Assembly (NCBI GenBank): GCA_040218815.1
Contig: JAVJQS010000004.1
Coordinates: 1 to 64,000 of the forward strand
Reading direction: 5' to 3'
DNA length: 64,000 nt
Source of the DNA: JAVJQS01 sp040218815
GTDB taxonomy: Bacteria; Bacteroidota; Bacteroidia; Flavobacteriales_E; Vicingaceae
The notes beneath the pieces are model-generated. The model was not told the origin of the DNA. It searched no databases and was given only the letters and a program-made list of their open reading frames with translations. How positions within the stretch are numbered: position 1 is the stretch's first letter; the number at the start of each line of letters is the position of its first letter. The translations under genes were made by a program, and so were the position numbers. Positions 35,081-44,127 of this stretch are shown here, one piece after another.

Positions 35081-35863
35081 TTAAAATAATTTGGCAATTA
35101 ATCGTAATCGATGACTGTAATCTCTTTTTTCTTCTTTATAAATTCCTTGGTGGTCTAATCGATCAATTCGAACACAGCCGGAAGCATGAATTATTCTGTT
35201 ATTAGCCAAAATGATACCAACATGAGTTATTTGGCCTTCTTCATTGTCAAAAAATGCTAAATCACCTTCCTCAGCTTCTTCAATAAAAGATAAAGCTTGA
35301 CCCTTTGTAGCTTGTTGGGAGGCATCCCTAGGTAGGAATATTCCATTGAGTTTATAAACCAATTGTACAAAGCCAGAACAATCAATCCCAAAGGGAGATC
35401 TACCACCCCATTGATAAGGGGCATTTAAAAATAATAAAGCATTTTCTGCAATTTTTTCTTTTGGTTTTAACTTATCAATTTGTTGATAGCTTCCATCGTA
35501 CTTCCAATTATCCTTGCCTAAGGTAATTGTTTGTTTCTCATGATGTGGAAGGTTACTCCCAAACAAAATGGTCATTATTTCTCCACTATTTTTATGAGAA
35601 AGACCTTGAATTAAATCTGAAACAACGGGAGTTTTTGAAGTTAAAAGGGCTTCGTATTCACGTTGACTTATTAGCAAAAACTGATTTTCATCCATCCAAC
35701 ATTCGTAGTTATCATGGACTGTTTTTACACGAAACCAGCTTTTATTTTTTTTCTCATAGACCTTAATCAATTCACCCAATAATAACTGGGTAACTTGTTC
35801 GCTTTTATCAGAAGCTTCAGCCCTGCATGGCACAACGCTTAAATGGCCTATTCCGTATTTCAT
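35081..35863 (-). CDS. NlpC/P60 cell-wall peptidase with SH3-like N-terminus
   Basis: A 260-aa cysteine peptidase. The NlpC/P60 domain (about 135-258) has C162 (FGIDCSGF), H214 (ITHVGI) and H226 (IIHASG). The N-terminal 120 residues look like tandem SH3b domains (VPCRAEASDKSEQVTQLLLGE; WFRVKTVHDNYECWM). This is the YkfC-like arrangement; characterised relatives cut gamma-D-glutamyl-diamino acid bonds of murein peptides. No signal peptide is visible from the only plausible start, so a cytoplasmic recycling role is more likely than wall hydrolysis. Confidence 0.9.
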   Translation of the reverse strand: MKYGIGHLSVVPCRAEASDKSEQVTQLLLGELIKVYEKKNKSWFRVKTVHDNYECWMDENQFLLISQREYEALLTSKTPVVSDLIQGLSHKNSGEIMTILFGSNLPHHEKQTITLGKDNWKYDGSYQQIDKLKPKEKIAENALLFLNAPYQWGGRSPFGIDCSGFVQLVYKLNGIFLPRDASQQATKGQALSFIEEAEEGDLAFFDNEEGQITHVGIILANNRIIHASGCVRIDRLDHQGIYKEEKRDYSHRLRLIAKLF

Positions 35864-35891
35864 TTTATGCTACAGCTAGTGCAAAAATGCA

Positions 35892-37070
35892 TTAAATATT
35901 TTCAATAATAAATGCAGATGCACCACCGCCACCGTTGCAAATACCGGCTCCGCCGTATTTTCCATTATTTTGTTTCAATACATTGATGAGGGTAACTAAA
36001 ATCCGAGATCCAGAATTACCTAGTGGATGTCCAAGAGAAACGGCTCCACCATTAATATTTACTTTCTTAGGATCTAGTTTCATTTCTTTTGTGTTGGCAA
36101 TGCCCACAACTGAAAAGGCCTCATTTAGCTCAACAGCATCTAAGTCGGATAGCTGCAAACCTGCTTTTTCAACAGCCTTTGGAAGAGCTTTAGAAGGAGC
36201 AGTAGTAAACCATTCTGGTGCTTGCGCTGCATCGGCAAAGGCAATTACTTTTGCAAGTGGCTTTAATCCAAGACTTTCCATTTTTTCTTTACTCATTAAT
36301 ATAAGAGCAGAAGCACCATCATTAATTGTTGAAGCATTTGCAGCAGTTACAGAACCTTCTTTATCAAACACTGGCCTTAGATTTGGAATCTTATCAAAGA
36401 ATACATTTTTAAACTCCTCATCTTCATCAAATAGTATTGGATCTCCTTTTCGTTGAGGGATTTCGACTGGAACTACTTCATCTTTGAATTTTCCATCTTC
36501 CCAAGCTTTTGCTGATCTTTTGTAGGATTCAATGGCGAATTCGTCTTGTTCCTCTCGAGAAATATTACATTCTTTGGCACATAACTCAGCAGCGTTTCCC
36601 ATTGGGTAGTTGTTATAAACGTCTATTAACCCATCCTTAGTCAATCCATCTATTAATGTGCCGTTTCCGTACTTGTAACCTGTTCGTGCTTTTTCTAAAT
36701 AATAAGGAGCTTGAGACATGTTTTCCATTCCTCCAGTAACTACTACATCGTTATCTCCAAGCATAATAGATTGAGCTCCTAGCATTGTTGCTTTCATTCC
36801 TGAAGCACAAACTTTGTTTATTGTTGTGCAAGGTATATTTTCACTTAATCCTGCAAAAATAGCAGCTTGTCTTGCAGGAGCTTGTCCAATATTGGCTTGA
36901 ATTACATTACCCATAAATACCTCCTGAACTTCTTTTTTATCCAAATTGGCTTTTGCTAAGGCTCCTTTAATTGCTGTTGCTCCCAGTTGTGGTGCAGAAA
37001 TACTTGCTAAAGAACCATTGAAACTGCCCATTGGAGTTCTTACTGCTGCTACGATATATACTTCTTTCAT
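35892..37070 (-). CDS. Thiolase (acetyl-CoA C-acetyltransferase)
   Basis: A 392-aa thiolase with all active-site residues: nucleophile C88 (NKVCASGMK), H348 (SLGHPLGNSG) and C378 (GICNGGGGAS), plus NEAF at 316-319. It condenses or cleaves acyl-CoA; biosynthetic acetoacetyl-CoA thiolase is the closest fit by length, but a beta-oxidation role cannot be excluded. Neighbours do not form a fatty-acid cluster. Confidence 0.94.
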   Translation of the reverse strand: MKEVYIVAAVRTPMGSFNGSLASISAPQLGATAIKGALAKANLDKKEVQEVFMGNVIQANIGQAPARQAAIFAGLSENIPCTTINKVCASGMKATMLGAQSIMLGDNDVVVTGGMENMSQAPYYLEKARTGYKYGNGTLIDGLTKDGLIDVYNNYPMGNAAELCAKECNISREEQDEFAIESYKRSAKAWEDGKFKDEVVPVEIPQRKGDPILFDEDEEFKNVFFDKIPNLRPVFDKEGSVTAANASTINDGASALILMSKEKMESLGLKPLAKVIAFADAAQAPEWFTTAPSKALPKAVEKAGLQLSDLDAVELNEAFSVVGIANTKEMKLDPKKVNINGGAVSLGHPLGNSGSRILVTLINVLKQNNGKYGGAGICNGGGGASAFIIENI

Positions 37071-37248
37071 AAGGTTATCTAATTTTTTATTCTACTAAAT
37101 TCTTTAAGCTGCTCTATTGAACTGCTTTTTTCTTACTGAATGACAAAATTAATCAATTCACATGGGAATCACAGAAAGCAGTTAAGCTAGAAATTCTATT
37201 TAATTGTGTTCCGGATTAATATTACATTCGCAGTTCTATTGGTTCAAT

Positions 37249-39333
37249 ATGAAAAGACTCTTCGACTTAATTCGCGATCATCATAATAGTATTTTTAAGG
37301 TAAGTCTATTCTTAATCGCAATTGGCTTAATAGTTTACCTTTTCCCAAGGGAAGGCAAATTTAAATACGAGTTTCAAAAAGGCAAACCTTGGCAACACGA
37401 AGACCTCATAGCACCATTTAATTTTCCAATTTACAAAACAGATAAGCAATTAGATGAGGAAAAAGAGCTCATAAAGCAAAATCAAAAGGTTTACTTTTTT
37501 AGAAATGGAAACATTAAAAAACAAGCACTTGAGCGGGTTGAAAATCAATTTCATGAAAAATTTATTCCCCTTACTAAAGCATTAACAAAAAAAGAGAGAA
37601 TTGATTTAAAAGAGCCTTCATACTATTTAAAAAGAGGTCTCAATTTCCTAACGACTATCTATGATTCGGGTATTATTGAGCTCCACTCTAGTATTGAAGG
37701 GAAACCTAAAGAATATGAGATTGCGATTCTAGAAAATAACGTGGCTAGCTCTAAGACCTTAAATGAGGTCTATACAATTAAGGAAGCCTACCAAGCTTTG
37801 AAGAAAAGTACTGAAGACTTAAGTTCAACTGAACAAAAGCTTATGGTAGAGTTATTGGAAGATGGTTTGAGACGGAATTTAAGGTATGATAAAGAAACAA
37901 ATGATTATATACTTGAAGAAGAATTAAGTGAAATCTCACCAACAGTAGGAATGATACAAGAAGGAGAGAGGGTTGTAGCAAAAGGTGAGTTACTAAACAA
38001 TGAGCGCTTTAAAGTAGTAGAATCTTTAAAGATAGAATATGAATCTCAGTTGGGTGAAACATCGCAGTTTTCTTTAATTCTACTTGGACAAGTTATCTTA
38101 GTGACATTAATGATTCTCTCTTTAGCAATGTTCTTAGTTACTTTTCGACCAGAAATTATTCGAAGTGACACTAAAATAATATTTCTGTTGCTATTAATAG
38201 TATTGTTTGTGTTTGCATCAAAAATGGCAATCGATATTGATAATATAAATCTTTACCTAGTCCCTTTTTGTATACTTCCTTTAGTTATTCGCACTTTTTT
38301 TGACATTCGAGCTGCACTATTTACCTTTTTGGTGGCAGTTTTAGTTGTAGGTTTTATTGCTCCTAACCCATATGAGTTTATCATCATTCAAATGATAGCA
38401 GGTATAATTACCTTATTCAGCATTATTAGCTTGAGAAACCGCTCTCAGCTTTTCCTATCATCGTTAATTGTATTTCTAATATACTCTTTTGTTTACATTG
38501 GAATTGGCCTGATTCAAGAAGGCTCATTTGAAAGTACCAATTGGAAATTTTTAGGTTGGTTTTTTGGAAGTGCGATGCTCACTTTATTTACTTATCCATT
38601 GATTTATATTTTCGAAAAAATATTTGGTTTTGTTTCTGATGTAACCTTAATGGAACTAGCTGATACAAATAGTAAGTTGCTTCGAAAATTGAATTTAAAA
38701 GCTCCTGGAACGTTTCAACATTCCCTACAAGTAAGTAATCTAGCAGAAGAAGCAATCAGAGAAATTGGTGGGAATGCATTACTAATTAGAACAGGTGCTC
38801 TTTACCATGACATTGGTAAAATGAATACACCGAACTACTTCATAGAAAATCAGAATTCAGATTACAATCCCCATGAAGAATTAGCACCAGAAGAAAGTGC
38901 TTCCATTATTATTGACCATGTTATTCGTGGCATTGAAATGGCTAGAAGATATAAGTTGCCTGATATTATTATTGATTTTATACGCACCCACCACGGAACT
39001 ACAAAAACACTCTATTTTTATAAAAAGTACATTGAAGAAAACCCCGAAGAGGATTTGGATACTAGCATATTTCAATATCCTGGCCCCATTCCTTATTCTA
39101 AAGAAACTGCGGTACTCATGATGGCCGACTCTGTTGAGGCAGCTAGTAGGAGTTTGCCGAAATACGATAGAGAAAGCATAGAGAAGCTGGTCAATGGGAT
39201 AATTGATTCTCAAATTAAAGATGGACAATTTGCTGTAGCAAACATAACTTTTAAAGACATCAACACAATAAAAAAAATGTTCAAGAAAAAATTAATGAGC
39301 ATTTATCATGTTAGAGTTGAGTACCCAGAATAA
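37249..39333 (+). CDS. PgpH-type 7TM HD hydrolase (probable c-di-AMP phosphodiesterase)
   Basis: A 694-aa membrane protein of the 7TMR-HD family. From the ATG at 37249 (a longer frame from 37204 adds 15 unlikely residues): first helix about 17-33, a large extracytoplasmic domain (about 35-270), a bundle of membrane helices (about 272-460) and a cytoplasmic HD domain (about 475-690) with H491, and H520-D521 in LYHDIGKMN. PgpH in Firmicutes hydrolyses c-di-AMP. Since cdaA is in this window, that is the natural substrate here, though this is inferred from homology. Confidence 0.92.
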   Translation: MKRLFDLIRDHHNSIFKVSLFLIAIGLIVYLFPREGKFKYEFQKGKPWQHEDLIAPFNFPIYKTDKQLDEEKELIKQNQKVYFFRNGNIKKQALERVENQFHEKFIPLTKALTKKERIDLKEPSYYLKRGLNFLTTIYDSGIIELHSSIEGKPKEYEIAILENNVASSKTLNEVYTIKEAYQALKKSTEDLSSTEQKLMVELLEDGLRRNLRYDKETNDYILEEELSEISPTVGMIQEGERVVAKGELLNNERFKVVESLKIEYESQLGETSQFSLILLGQVILVTLMILSLAMFLVTFRPEIIRSDTKIIFLLLLIVLFVFASKMAIDIDNINLYLVPFCILPLVIRTFFDIRAALFTFLVAVLVVGFIAPNPYEFIIIQMIAGIITLFSIISLRNRSQLFLSSLIVFLIYSFVYIGIGLIQEGSFESTNWKFLGWFFGSAMLTLFTYPLIYIFEKIFGFVSDVTLMELADTNSKLLRKLNLKAPGTFQHSLQVSNLAEEAIREIGGNALLIRTGALYHDIGKMNTPNYFIENQNSDYNPHEELAPEESASIIIDHVIRGIEMARRYKLPDIIIDFIRTHHGTTKTLYFYKKYIEENPEEDLDTSIFQYPGPIPYSKETAVLMMADSVEAASRSLPKYDRESIEKLVNGIIDSQIKDGQFAVANITFKDINTIKKMFKKKLMSIYHVRVEYPE

Positions 39334-39357
39334 CTAGCAGTTTAGTAGTAGTATTTG

Positions 39358-39936
39358 TTAAGGAATTCCAACTCCTAAAGTAACAGAGAGAAATTCATTT
39401 GTTAGGTTGAAGTCTGGGGCGTTATTACTGCCATTTGTAACATCAGAAAGCCCCCAACTATACTTTACGTTTAAGGAGAAAAGTGAAAGTCTCATTCCTG
39501 CTCCAACATATGATCCAAAATCAAAACGATTGTAATCATCTTGTTCAAGCTTATCCCCATCAAGGGTGGCTGTTAACCTATAGGCACCATAGAATCCTCC
39601 CATAGCATAGGCCGGTCCGAAGCGCAATTTAACACCTGCTGGTAACATCAAATAATTCAATTGAAAAATACCATCACGCGTATCAGCCCCATTTTGGTAG
39701 AACAATATACCAGCGTTCGTCCAAACAAATGAGCTCAGTTTAATGTCCCTATTCACACCAAAAATACCTCCACTTTTATAGTTACCTGTTGGCGGACCGT
39801 CTTCCTCCACTTGATATTTTGAATAGTTCCAGCCAGCCACAATTGTAATTAAATGTGGCTTTTCGGCTTTGTAATTTTGAGCTTGAATACTAGCAAAAAC
39901 AAAGCATACGGCAACAAGTAAGATAATTTTTTTCAT
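39358..39936 (-). CDS. Small outer-membrane beta-barrel protein (PorT-like fold)
   Basis: A 192-aa exported protein: signal peptide to about residue 19 (IQAQ), then amphipathic strands with the HLITIVAGWNYS opening and a C-terminal strand (LSVTLGVGIP) typical of small 8-stranded barrels of the PorT/OMP_b-brl type. No ligand or function can be given. It is first in a loose minus-strand series of envelope genes. Confidence 0.72.
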   Translation of the reverse strand: MKKIILLVAVCFVFASIQAQNYKAEKPHLITIVAGWNYSKYQVEEDGPPTGNYKSGGIFGVNRDIKLSSFVWTNAGILFYQNGADTRDGIFQLNYLMLPAGVKLRFGPAYAMGGFYGAYRLTATLDGDKLEQDDYNRFDFGSYVGAGMRLSLFSLNVKYSWGLSDVTNGSNNAPDFNLTNEFLSVTLGVGIP

Positions 39937-39976
39937 TTCAGAATTAGTTTACAACAAATAACGCAAAAATTCAGTT

Positions 39977-40666
39977 TCAAATCCAACCTTTAATCCAATA
40001 ATACGAGATGGCCATATATTCTCGAAAAACAATTATTTCATACTGCATATAGCTCCAAAGATTATATCGCAGGGTTAAGTTTTTTATCCTTTTGTCTCTA
40101 CCCTTTAATTTATCTTTTAATTGTTTTTCCGAATTTGGTTTTTCAAAAGCTGGGTTGCTACCTACGCTTTTAAAACCTAACTTTCTAAAACTTGCTATAC
40201 ATCTGTACATATGTTCAGGAGAGCTTACAATTAATATGTTGTCAGATTTGTTAGTTAATATTCCTTCAATTTCTTTTGCCTGGGACCTGGTGTTAAATCC
40301 TTTCTTTGCAAATTGAATTCGATTGGTGTCTACTCCCTTTAGGACTAACTCGTGAGCCATCAAATGCAATTGCTTGCTACTATCTTCCTCATTGCTAGGT
40401 AAGGCAATTATAATCTTTGCCTCAGGAAAAAGTAGGGCTTTTTCGGCACCGTAATAACAACGCATTAGACCCGATGGAGAAGGCATACCATCACCTCCCA
40501 TAATTACAATGGTTTTTGGTTTGCCATTAAGCACATCTTCAACTGAAGCTAGGCTATAGTAGGCCCAATATGGGATCTCGGTAAATGCTAACAAGACAAA
40601 AACACAGGCTAAAAAGCTGATAGAATAAGCAATTCTTTTAGCAAGATTTTTAAGTCGTGTTTTCAC
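39977..40666 (-). CDS. YdcF/SanA-like protein (DUF218)
   Basis: A 229-aa protein with one N-terminal membrane helix (about 13-33) and a DUF218 domain: TIVIMGGDGMPSPSG (52-66), then SNEEDSSKQ, FAKKGFNTRSQAKEIEG (118-134) and ILIVSSPEHMYR (144-155), matching the family's GG...E/R...T...S-x-x-H pattern. SanA relatives affect envelope barrier function. Enzymatic activity is unproven. Confidence 0.83.
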   Translation of the reverse strand: MKTRLKNLAKRIAYSISFLACVFVLLAFTEIPYWAYYSLASVEDVLNGKPKTIVIMGGDGMPSPSGLMRCYYGAEKALLFPEAKIIIALPSNEEDSSKQLHLMAHELVLKGVDTNRIQFAKKGFNTRSQAKEIEGILTNKSDNILIVSSPEHMYRCIASFRKLGFKSVGSNPAFEKPNSEKQLKDKLKGRDKRIKNLTLRYNLWSYMQYEIIVFREYMAISYYWIKGWI

Positions 40667-40704
40667 TTTTCAATTCTTTTAGTGAAAGGCTAATTTAAGC
40701 TGAA

Positions 40705-41367
40705 TTATTTATCGGTATCTTTTCTTTTGAAGTCTCCACGTTTCCATGCCTCAATAAATTGTGCCCATGCAAAAGGGTTGAGTAAATTGCTAAGATTGTT
40801 TGTCCTTAGCTGTCCAGCGTAATACAATTGATTGGCACGTTGTTGATTTTGCCATTTAAAATTTAAACTTCCATTCATTGGCATTGCTTCCGCTTTTTCT
40901 GCTAATAATTGTGGATTTAGATTTTTTCTAGCAATTTCTAAATCATCATCTGGTATATTTAAAGCTAAAAAGGCGTCCTTAAATTGCTCAGGAGTTGGCC
41001 AAGGATAAATGTTCACCGTCTCTAACTCCACTGTATCACTAGTCATGCTATGAATTAAGGAGTATCGATTTCCCACCAAACTATCAGGAACAAAAAACTC
41101 TGAATCCCGATAACCAATAGATGAAAAAACTAAGGTGTCACCTTTTTGAGCAACAAAAGAAAAATAGCCATAGTAATCTGAAGTTGTACCTCTGTTGGTG
41201 TGTTTCACTAAAATAGTAGCAAATGGAACTGGCATTAAACTGTCACTACTTACTACAACACCTGAAAACTGAATAAGGTCCTTATTTTCTATGTTTTCTT
41301 GTGCAGTGGTATACCTTAATGATGATAATAGGACTAAAAGCAGAAATGTAATATTTTTTAGCTGCAT
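40705..41367 (-). CDS. Exported carboxypeptidase-regulatory-like domain protein
   Basis: A 220-aa protein with a signal peptide (to about residue 22) and a carboxypeptidase-regulatory-like beta-sandwich (about 30-115: FSGVVVSSDSLMPVPFATILV, then DYYGYFSFVAQKGDTLVFSSIGY). The C-terminal 100 residues are polar with W/P/Q-rich segments and match nothing I know. Similar stand-alone proteins are frequent in Bacteroidota envelopes. It lies 45 bp downstream of the M23 peptidase gene and is probably cotranscribed. Confidence 0.8.
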   Translation of the reverse strand: MQLKNITFLLLVLLSSLRYTTAQENIENKDLIQFSGVVVSSDSLMPVPFATILVKHTNRGTTSDYYGYFSFVAQKGDTLVFSSIGYRDSEFFVPDSLVGNRYSLIHSMTSDTVELETVNIYPWPTPEQFKDAFLALNIPDDDLEIARKNLNPQLLAEKAEAMPMNGSLNFKWQNQQRANQLYYAGQLRTNNLSNLLNPFAWAQFIEAWKRGDFKRKDTDK

Positions 41368-41412
41368 AACTCAAAGTTAAATCTAATCTCTATGAATCAA
41401 TAATAAAGAATG

Positions 41413-43128
41413 TTAACGCTTAAATGTTGTTTCATAAGTAGCAGTATTATCAACCCCATCTTTAACTACCAACCTAAATTGATGCTCGCCAGGGGTGATA
41501 TGTTCATCGAAATAATGCACCAAGGAGTTATTCTTTGCATCATACTCCATCAATATCCACTTACCATCAACTGTAGCTCTAAATGATTCTATTCCAGCAA
41601 AATTATCTTTTACTTTAATGCTAATTGACCATTTGTTGCTCATGTCTGCATTGGCATAAATATTAATAGGAGTAATTTGGGGTGCTATAGTATCCATTAG
41701 GATGGCATACCCTCCAAAGCTTCTCGTGCGTATTGAAATATTGTTTCCATTCCATCGACCACCTTCAGGATAAAATGAATAACCATCAGTTGTACTTCCG
41801 ATTAAAGCTTTTGATTTATTTTTAATGACTTCATCTAATTTAATTGAAACAGTCATATAAGAGTGTAGGGGGGTATAATGATTGTGAATCCAATAGATTG
41901 GACTGATTGTTTTATTTGTAGCTTCTTCTTTCCTGTATTCAAAGTATAAGTCTTCATACAAAATATTAGGTGGTATGTCAACCAGCACCTCGTCTTCAAT
42001 AAAGGTATTACGTTGGTTGTATTGAAAAAAACGTACTTGAACTGGTTTTAAGTCGGGAATCTGCTTGTTTGGTTTTGTTGATGTTGCACTAATTGAAAAG
42101 TTTAATGATGAAACATTTCCATAGGTATCAATAACCTTATAGGTAAAATCGTGTGTTTTACTATCATTTAGAATAAGCTTGCCTTGGTCACTTATTTTTT
42201 TATAAATACGGAGCTTATTTCCGTCTTGTACAAAACTTCTTTGAACTCTTCTCCTGTTTCTGATATATTGATCATAATCAATATAGGAATTGATATACCG
42301 GCCTTCGGAGAATGCAAATTCAGAAATTTCTTGTTTAAAAATACTTTCACCATTATGTGATAAGCTAATTTGGTGCAGTCCATAAGTATTTCCCGTTCCA
42401 TTCATTTTATCAACTGATTCTATTCCAAAGCCAAATTGACCGAAAAGTTGGATACTTGGGTTACCTCTTAAAGCATAGCTTCCATTTACACCACTAGCTC
42501 TGAAGCGCTTTTTTTTGTTACTACCATTAATGTAAGAGGTATCATTTAAGGGATAAATTGTTAATGCATATATGTTAGGTCTTACATTATCTTGAATGTT
42601 AAAACCAAAAAATAATGGATTATAAGGGTGCTCTGACTTTGTGTCTCTAAGTTCAAAATGCAAGTGTGGACCACCTGAGCCGCCTGAATTTCCTGAGTAA
42701 GCAATAAGATCACCTTTTTTTAATGGAAATTGACTTGCCGGTGGGAAAAGTTGGACTGAAAACTCCTCCCTATCATACTGCGCCTGTTTTACGTAAGTTG
42801 CAATTTTATCACTATACTTTTTCAAGTGACCATAAACTGAAGTGTAGCCATTTGGGTGAGTTACATAGATGGCATTTCCATAACCATATGGTGAAACCTT
42901 AATTCGACTAACATAGCCATCTGCAACGGCATAAACTTTTTGACCTTCAACCCCTTGAGTTTTTATATCTAAACCTGCATGAAAATGATTGGACCGCAAC
43001 TCTCCAAAATTTCCCGAAAGGTAAAGGGGGATGTCAAGTGGTGAGCGAAAATAATTTTGTGGATATTCTTGAGCAGTTGAAAATAGTGTGCTTATAAGCG
43101 CAGTGAAGAGAAATATTTTTTTGAACAT
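41413..43128 (-). CDS. M23 family metallopeptidase
   Basis: A 571-aa exported peptidase. Signal peptide to about residue 19, then the LytM-type domain (about 35-185) with zinc ligands H50 and D54 (NHFHAGLD) and the H155-L-H157 motif (GGPHLHFELRD). The remaining 380 residues are beta-rich and lack a known domain name; they may bind the wall or another partner. Known M23 members cut peptidoglycan cross-bridges. A TAnnTTTG element is upstream. Confidence 0.92.
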   Translation of the reverse strand: MFKKIFLFTALISTLFSTAQEYPQNYFRSPLDIPLYLSGNFGELRSNHFHAGLDIKTQGVEGQKVYAVADGYVSRIKVSPYGYGNAIYVTHPNGYTSVYGHLKKYSDKIATYVKQAQYDREEFSVQLFPPASQFPLKKGDLIAYSGNSGGSGGPHLHFELRDTKSEHPYNPLFFGFNIQDNVRPNIYALTIYPLNDTSYINGSNKKKRFRASGVNGSYALRGNPSIQLFGQFGFGIESVDKMNGTGNTYGLHQISLSHNGESIFKQEISEFAFSEGRYINSYIDYDQYIRNRRRVQRSFVQDGNKLRIYKKISDQGKLILNDSKTHDFTYKVIDTYGNVSSLNFSISATSTKPNKQIPDLKPVQVRFFQYNQRNTFIEDEVLVDIPPNILYEDLYFEYRKEEATNKTISPIYWIHNHYTPLHSYMTVSIKLDEVIKNKSKALIGSTTDGYSFYPEGGRWNGNNISIRTRSFGGYAILMDTIAPQITPINIYANADMSNKWSISIKVKDNFAGIESFRATVDGKWILMEYDAKNNSLVHYFDEHITPGEHQFRLVVKDGVDNTATYETTFKR

Positions 43129-43162
43129 ATAAAATTTAGGGATCTTTCTTTCTTAATAATTG

Positions 43163-43170
43163 CAAAAGTA
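43163..43170 (-). promoter_or_regulatory. -7 promoter element of the M23 peptidase gene
   Basis: Minus-strand TACTTTTG (plus-strand CAAAAGTA), 34 nt before the start. Confidence 0.5.
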
Positions 43171-43229
43171 GGGGTTAAAAACAACATTTAAAGTGAAACT
43201 AATATTAGTTAAAGACAAAAGAAATTTAC

Positions 43230-43237
43230 TAAATTTG
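43230..43237 (+). promoter_or_regulatory. -7 promoter element of the zapA operon
   Basis: TAAATTTG matches TAnnTTTG, 32 nt before the first ATG at 43270. Confidence 0.5.
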
Positions 43238-43269
43238 TTGGTGTTAAATGTTCTAGAAAACTATTTTGA

Positions 43270-43554
43270 ATGAGCAACTTTTCTGATAATTTAAATAGAT
43301 TGGAAAAAGATGTTATTCAATTGATTAAGCAGAAAAATGACCTGAAAATACAATTGCAAGAAGCTATTCAGATTCAGGCTGATTTAAAAGAAAAGCTTTC
43401 AAATCAACAAAGAATAGAAATAGAACTGAGGGAGAAAAACAAAATTTTACGTATTGCGGGAGGCCAAAAAGGTGAAGGAAATCGTGAAATGAAGTTAAAG
43501 ATAAATGAAATAGTGCGGGAAGTAGATAAATGTATTGCCCAGCTAAATCAGTAA
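43270..43554 (+). CDS. Short coiled-coil protein upstream of zapA
   Basis: A 94-aa protein whose residues about 8-60 form one continuous coiled coil (LNRLEKDVIQLIKQKNDLKI...), followed by a short basic linker and a second helix. It has no signal peptide. Its position, 5 bp before zapA, and its form suggest a division-associated partner, comparable in shape to ZapB, but sequence identity to ZapB is not apparent. Family not recognised by name. Confidence 0.75.
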   Translation: MSNFSDNLNRLEKDVIQLIKQKNDLKIQLQEAIQIQADLKEKLSNQQRIEIELREKNKILRIAGGQKGEGNREMKLKINEIVREVDKCIAQLNQ

Positions 43555-43559
43555 ATTTG

Positions 43560-43844
43560 ATGAAAGATCTATCAATAAAAGTAACTATTGCAGGAAGAAT
43601 ATACCCTTTGACAGTTAAAGCTGAAGAAGAAGAGAGTATTCGAAAAGCGGTAAAAGAAATTGATAGTACAGTGAAGGATTATGAGCAAAACTATGCAGTA
43701 AAAGATAAGCAAGACTTATTGGCCATGTGCGCCCTGCAATTTGCCACTCAAAAAATTGATCTTGATGCTCAATCGTTGAATGAAAATGATGAACTAGCTG
43801 ATCAAATGCAAAGGGTAAAAGAACTTGTTTCTTCTAACCTTTAA
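43560..43844 (+). CDS. zapA: Cell division protein ZapA
   Basis: A 94-aa ZapA family protein, which binds and bundles FtsZ at the division site. Start taken at 43560 (MKDLSIKVTIAGRIYPLTV), matching the family's N-terminal beta hairpin; the longer frame from 43530 overlaps the previous gene by 25 nt. The body (EEEESIRKAVKEID...KQDLLAMCALQFA) matches the helix containing the family's DxLalaAL pattern, then a C-terminal helix. The RNA gene that follows resembles the zapA-ssrS order seen in enterobacteria. Confidence 0.9.
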   Translation: MKDLSIKVTIAGRIYPLTVKAEEEESIRKAVKEIDSTVKDYEQNYAVKDKQDLLAMCALQFATQKIDLDAQSLNENDELADQMQRVKELVSSNL

Positions 43845-43885
43845 AACGTTCTTAAAGATAAATAAGCTATTGTAATAATAGCTGA

Positions 43886-43893
43886 CAAATTTG
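43886..43893 (+). promoter_or_regulatory. Probable -7 element of the 6S-like RNA
   Basis: CAAATTTG differs from TAnnTTTG only in its first base. It sits immediately before the RNA's closing stem; the expected transcription start would be around 43897-43900. Confidence 0.4.
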
Positions 43894-44106
43894 CCCGTAC
43901 AGTTTGTTATGTTTGGTAAACTCAACGTTATTTTTAACATGGGTTTTACTTAGAAATAATGAGAACAGGCCTCATTTATTCCCGATTTATCGGGATGATT
44001 TTTCCCAATTTTTTTTGGGAAAGACGTTGGAAGTTTGATTTATTCGGAAAACCCTAATCCTATTTTTAGGGGTTTACTCAAACCAACAGATTGTACGGGT
44101 TTTTTT
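43894..44106 (+). ncRNA. ssrS: 6S-like regulatory RNA (ssrS) between zapA and rny
   Basis: The 283-bp gap between zapA and rny folds as one long hairpin. Closing stem: 43894-43908 pairs with 44085-44099 over 15 consecutive pairs including two G-U. It continues with GTTTG (43911-43915) to CAAAC (44079-44083), GTAAAC (43916-43921) to GTTTAC (44072-44077), and CAACGT (43923-43928) to ACGTTG (44024-44029). Small hairpins lie inside (TCCCGATTTATCGGGA, TTCCCAATTTTTTTTGGGAA, CCCTAA...TTAGGG). A run of seven T residues (44100-44106) directly follows. Length about 205-213 nt, the long irregular hairpin and the zapA neighbour fit 6S RNA, which sequesters RNA polymerase in stationary phase. The RNA assignment is strong; the 6S identity is inferred. 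Confidence 0.8.
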
Positions 44107-44127
44107 ATAATAGATACAGAAAGAAAT

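Noticed and set aside
35935..36456. 173-aa plus-strand frame opposite the thiolase
   Set aside because: Antisense shadow of a well-supported thiolase.
44035..44127. Upstream extension of rny
   Set aside because: The added residues lie within the 6S-like RNA and its terminator; the ATG at 44128 gives the normal RNase Y membrane anchor.
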